Origin: Phytoactinopolyspora halotolerans
GTDB lineage: Bacteria > Actinomycetota > Actinomycetes > Jiangellales > Jiangellaceae
Direction of reading: 5' to 3'
Length of the DNA: 64,000 nt
Assembly (NCBI RefSeq): GCF_010550675.1
Contig: NZ_JAAGOA010000032.1
Coordinates: 1-64,000, forward strand
Part shown: positions 61,242 to 64,000 of the stretch, in pieces
How positions within the stretch are numbered: position 1 is the stretch's first letter
Layout of the letters: each line of letters begins with the position of its first letter
Notes under the pieces: generated by a model
Seen by the model: the letters and a program-made list of their open reading frames with translations, nothing else
What the model was told of the DNA's origin: nothing
The model's database searches: none
Position numbers and translations under genes: made by a program

Positions 61242-61997
61242 ATGCGGATCCTTGTGGTCGAAGATGACGACCGCGTCGCCCGCGGTCTGGTCACCGTCCT
61301 GACGAACGCCTCGTTCGACGTACGACGGGTCGCCACCGCCGCCGAGGCGCTCGCCGAGCCGCCCGCCGACGTCGTACTGCTCGACCTGAACCTGCCCGAC
61401 GCCGACGGCCTGGACGTGCTGCGCAGGCTGCGCGAGCATCCGGAGACCGCGGTCATCGCCGTCACCGCACGCGCCGAGGAACGTGAGCGCGTCCAAGGGT
61501 TGCGCCGCGGCGCCGACGATTACGTGGTCAAACCGTTCGGCGTGGCGGAGCTGCTGGCACGCATCGACGCGGTGCTCCGCCGCACCCGCGCGGCCCGCCG
61601 CCAGGACCGGCCGGACGACGAGCCGCGCACCCTTGGCCCGCTGACCATCGACCACGCCACCCGGGAGGCCGCCGTCGACGGTGAACCGGTCACCCTGACC
61701 CGAAAGGAGTTCGAGCTGCTCGCGCTGCTGGCGGACCGCGCCCCGGCCGTCGTCAGCCGGGACCTCATCCTCGACCAGGTGTGGGGGGCCAGCTGGGAGT
61801 CGTCGTCGCGCACGCTCGACACCCACATCGCCTCGCTCCGGGCGAAACTCGGCGACGCGGCGCCGATCCGCACGGTCCGCGGCGTCGGGTACCGGTTGAC
61901 GACGGCGACGGACGCGGACACGGCGCACGCGACGGACACGGCGCACGCGACGGACACGGCGCACGCGACGGACACGACGAACGCCGCGGACGGTTGA
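61242..61997 (+). CDS. OmpR-type response regulator
   Basis: 251 residues. Receiver domain with the acidic pair EDDD at residues 5-8, phospho-acceptor Asp48 in VVLLDLNLPD and the conserved Lys in DDYVVKPFGVAEL. The C-terminal winged helix is typical (VTLTRKEFELLALLADRAPAVVS, then SRTLDTHIASLRAKLGD). A 20-residue tail made of TDTAHA repeats follows the domain, which should end near YRLTTATD. It is the partner of the histidine kinase six bases downstream. Target possibly the TAXI/TRAP transporter opposite. Confidence 0.94.
   Translation: MRILVVEDDDRVARGLVTVLTNASFDVRRVATAAEALAEPPADVVLLDLNLPDADGLDVLRRLREHPETAVIAVTARAEERERVQGLRRGADDYVVKPFGVAELLARIDAVLRRTRAARRQDRPDDEPRTLGPLTIDHATREAAVDGEPVTLTRKEFELLALLADRAPAVVSRDLILDQVWGASWESSSRTLDTHIASLRAKLGDAAPIRTVRGVGYRLTTATDADTAHATDTAHATDTAHATDTTNAADG
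61912..61979 (+). repeat. 18-bp tandem repeat inside the response-regulator gene
   Basis: The unit ACGGACACGGCGCACGCG is repeated three times plus partial units, coding for TDTAHA repeats at the C-terminus. The length is a multiple of three, so copy-number change would leave the frame intact. It lies outside the folded domain. Confidence 0.85.
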
Positions 61998-62003
61998 GCA
62001 GCA

Positions 62004-63593
62004 GTGCGTCGCCGGCTCCTCGTGGTCCTGGTGCCGCTGGCCGTGTTGCTGGTGGGTGCGCTCGGCGTGCCGCTCGCCGCCACCGTGGCGCAGCGCGAGA
62101 TCCAGGAGACCTACGTCGACCGCCTCAACGACGCCGGCCGCTTCGCGTCGCTGGCGGAGTCTGCGCTTTCCACCGGCCGGACCGAGGCACTCACCCTGGA
62201 GCTGCGCCGTTACTACGAGCTGTACGGCATCCCGGCCGCCGTCCTCGGCCCGGACGGGGCGGCGGTGCTCGGCTCCGGCCAGGCCATCAGCGAGGCACGC
62301 GCGGAGTATCCGGAGCTGTCCGCCATCATCGCCGAGGCGCTCGCCGGTTACCGCCCGGAGCCGCCGGCGGTCCGGTGGCCGTGGGACGGCCGGCCGCTGA
62401 TCGTCGCCGAGCCGGTCGGGCGGGACAGCGAGGTGATCGGCGTCGTCGTCACCGTCTCCCCCACCGACCGCACCCGCTCCACGGTGCTGACCACATGGGG
62501 ACAGCTCGCGGGTCTGGGCGTCGTCCCGCTGGCCGGTTTGGTGGCCGTCGCCTGGCCCGTCTCGGGGTGGATCCTACGCCCGGTGCGCAGGCTCGACGAC
62601 GCCACGGCGGCCATCGCCAAGGGCGACCTGGCGACGCGCGCGGACGCCGCCGGCGGACCGGCCGAGCTGCGTCGGCTGGCGGGGTCGTTCAACGCGATGA
62701 TGGACGCCGTCGAGCGCGCCCTGCAGCGACAGCGGGCGTTCGTCTCGGACGCCTCGCACCAGCTGCGCAACCCGCTGACGAGCTTGCGGCTCGCGGTGGA
62801 GAGCCTGGAGCCGTACCTGTCCCGGCCGGACGCCCGGGAGGCGCACGCGGTCGCGGTCGACGAAGCGAAATCGATGCACCGCATGCTCAACGCGCTGCTC
62901 GCCGCCGCCCGGATGGACAGCGTGCGCAACGCCGAACCGGTCGACCTCGATACGGTGCTGGCGACGCGGGTGGAGCGCTGGCGCGCGCTCGCCGCGGCGA
63001 CTGGGATGCAGGTGCAGGTGCGGGCCCCGGACGGCATTCAACTGCTGGAACCGCCGGGTGGCCTGGGCAGCGTTCTCGACGAGGTGGTCAGCAACGCACT
63101 CCGGCTGTCCGGCGGGAGCCGGGTGCTGATCTCCGCGACACTCGGGCGCGACGACGGCGCATCGACGACGGACCGAAGCACACCGGCGACGGAGCCTGGC
63201 GCATCGACGACGGGCCGCAGACCTGCGCCTATCACGGACGGCGGAGCGGTGCCGACCACCGTGGAGCTGACCGTCGCCGACGACGGAGCGGGGCTCAGTC
63301 CCGACGAGCGGGAGCGCGCACTGCACCGCTTCTGGCGGTCGCCACGGCACCAGAACACCGCCGGCACCGGGCTCGGACTGGCGATCTGCGCCGACCTGGT
63401 GGAGGCGGCAGGCGGCTCGCTGACGCTACGGCCCGGGTTGCCGCGCGGTGACGGGCACGGCTTGGCCGCGGTGATCATGCTTCCAGCCGCGGAGGACGCC
63501 GACCCGCACGACGCCGACCCACGCCACGCCGACCCGGACGTCACCGCTTCTGGGCGCGGAACCACTCCCTCGCACCGGGATGCAGCGGGATAG
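62004..63593 (+). CDS. Two-component sensor histidine kinase
   Basis: 529 residues, GTG start. Two membrane helices (residues about 5-25 and 165-190) flank an extracellular sensor of roughly 135 residues. A HAMP region follows (DDATAAIAKGDLATRADAAG), then the H box DASHQLRNPLTSLRL with His252, the N box LDEVVSNAL, the G boxes VADDGAGLSPDE and GTGLGLAICADL. Between the N box and the first G box is a Pro/Thr-rich insert of about 40 residues (near 390-425) that is unusual. The tail after the domain is Asp/His-rich. Overlaps the opposite TAXI gene by 53 bases. Confidence 0.92.
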   Translation: MRRRLLVVLVPLAVLLVGALGVPLAATVAQREIQETYVDRLNDAGRFASLAESALSTGRTEALTLELRRYYELYGIPAAVLGPDGAAVLGSGQAISEARAEYPELSAIIAEALAGYRPEPPAVRWPWDGRPLIVAEPVGRDSEVIGVVVTVSPTDRTRSTVLTTWGQLAGLGVVPLAGLVAVAWPVSGWILRPVRRLDDATAAIAKGDLATRADAAGGPAELRRLAGSFNAMMDAVERALQRQRAFVSDASHQLRNPLTSLRLAVESLEPYLSRPDAREAHAVAVDEAKSMHRMLNALLAAARMDSVRNAEPVDLDTVLATRVERWRALAAATGMQVQVRAPDGIQLLEPPGGLGSVLDEVVSNALRLSGGSRVLISATLGRDDGASTTDRSTPATEPGASTTGRRPAPITDGGAVPTTVELTVADDGAGLSPDERERALHRFWRSPRHQNTAGTGLGLAICADLVEAAGGSLTLRPGLPRGDGHGLAAVIMLPAAEDADPHDADPRHADPDVTASGRGTTPSHRDAAG

Positions 63594-64000
63594 AACCTGT
63601 CGAGATGCCGGTGCGGACGTTGATCTGCCACGCCTGCGGCACCGCCGGCGCGTCCGGGCGATCGGTCGTCAGCTCCCCGGCGCGCGTGAACACCGTCTCG
63701 GTGACCGCACGAACCACGTCGTCGTCGAGGTCGGACCGCGCCAACAAGACGTTCGGTACCGCCACCGTCGGCGTCGCGCGCACCCCTTCGTACACGGTGG
63801 CCGGGATGGTCGCCGGGATGTAGGGCCCGGGAAACGCGTCGGCGAGCGCACCTGCCTGCTCCTCCATCGCGACGAACCGTATCTCGCGCTCGGCCGCCAG
63901 CTCGCTGATCGCGGGTGTCGGGATCCCGGTCAGGGAGAACGCGGCGTGGATGTCACCGGAGTCCAGCGCCTCGGCCGATTCGGCCTGGTCGAGCCGGACC
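63541..64000 (-). CDS. TAXI-family TRAP transporter solute-binding protein, 5' end outside window
   Basis: The frame is open to the window edge with no start inside that fits, so only the C-terminal 152 residues are present. Features of TAXI-type binding proteins are SGDIHAAFSLTGIPTPAISELA and the later ATPTVAVPNVLLARSDLDDD, ending HPGAREWFRAQ. It would deliver an organic acid such as glutamate or a dicarboxylate to a TRAP permease, which must lie upstream beyond the window. Convergent with the two-component genes; regulation by them is plausible since similar arrangements occur. Confidence 0.85.
   Translation of the reverse strand, partial: VRLDQAESAEALDSGDIHAAFSLTGIPTPAISELAAEREIRFVAMEEQAGALADAFPGPYIPATIPATVYEGVRATPTVAVPNVLLARSDLDDDVVRAVTETVFTRAGELTTDRPDAPAVPQAWQINVRTGISTGSIPLHPGAREWFRAQKR

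Overview
The window is GC-rich throughout, with Shine-Dalgarno leaders, many GTG starts and a few TTG starts. It carries Sec, Tat and lipoprotein export signals and many LacI, TetR, DeoR, IclR and HxlR regulators with ABC sugar and peptide-type importers. This points to a free-living, saprophytic actinobacterium; a relative of Jiangella is my guess, but no marker gene proves it. No rRNA, tRNA, CRISPR array, transposase or phage gene was seen.

Layout. 1-1301: 3' part of a DUF222/HNH nuclease-like gene. 1474-9941: a LacI repressor divergent from a sugar ABC importer (two permeases, a binding lipoprotein), a GH42 beta-galactosidase, a histidine phosphatase and an endonuclease/exonuclease/phosphatase-fold protein. 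10128-20518: a peptide-type importer whose binding protein (10128-11645) lies apart from its permeases and ATPases (16519-20518). Between them are a frameshifted synthetase-like pseudogene, a second LacI gene, two genes of unknown function and an IclR regulator. 20814-26468: an uncharacterised conserved protein, a DHA2-type efflux pump with a divergent HxlR regulator, two TetR genes and an internally deleted FAD monooxygenase behind strong TetR-type operators. 26599-36537: DeoR and GH4 glycosidase divergent from a PfkB kinase, a second sugar ABC importer and a secreted PIG-L deacetylase. 36673-49320: secreted beta-propeller protein, DegT aminotransferase, Tat-exported toroid protein, AGE-type epimerase, an orphan DUF234 ATPase and a 1222-residue Tat-exported heparinase II/III-like lyase. 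49887-56911: complete oligosaccharide/peptide ABC importer with an unusual regulator. 57038-61148: a second secreted propeller protein and a ceramidase-like hydrolase. 61242-64000: a two-component system convergent with a TAXI-type TRAP binding protein.

How the genes fit together. The region from about 26.6 to 61.1 kb reads as a glycan-use locus: exported lyase, deacetylase and glycosidase-like proteins outside the cell, three binding-protein importers, then isomerase, kinase and GH4 steps inside. The target glycan is not shown by the sequence; an acidic or N-acetylated polysaccharide is an inference from the lyase, epimerase and deacetylase families.

Most striking observation. Four copies of a 92-bp near-palindrome (20599, 33504, 56925, 59736), each centred exactly on CTGCAG, sit at gene ends. 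Two of them supply the stop codon of the adjacent gene. Each copy has one type-1 and one type-2 inner arm, so copies have an orientation, and one copy shows a paired change in both outer arms. I read this as a small non-autonomous or structural element family without a partner transposase in the window.
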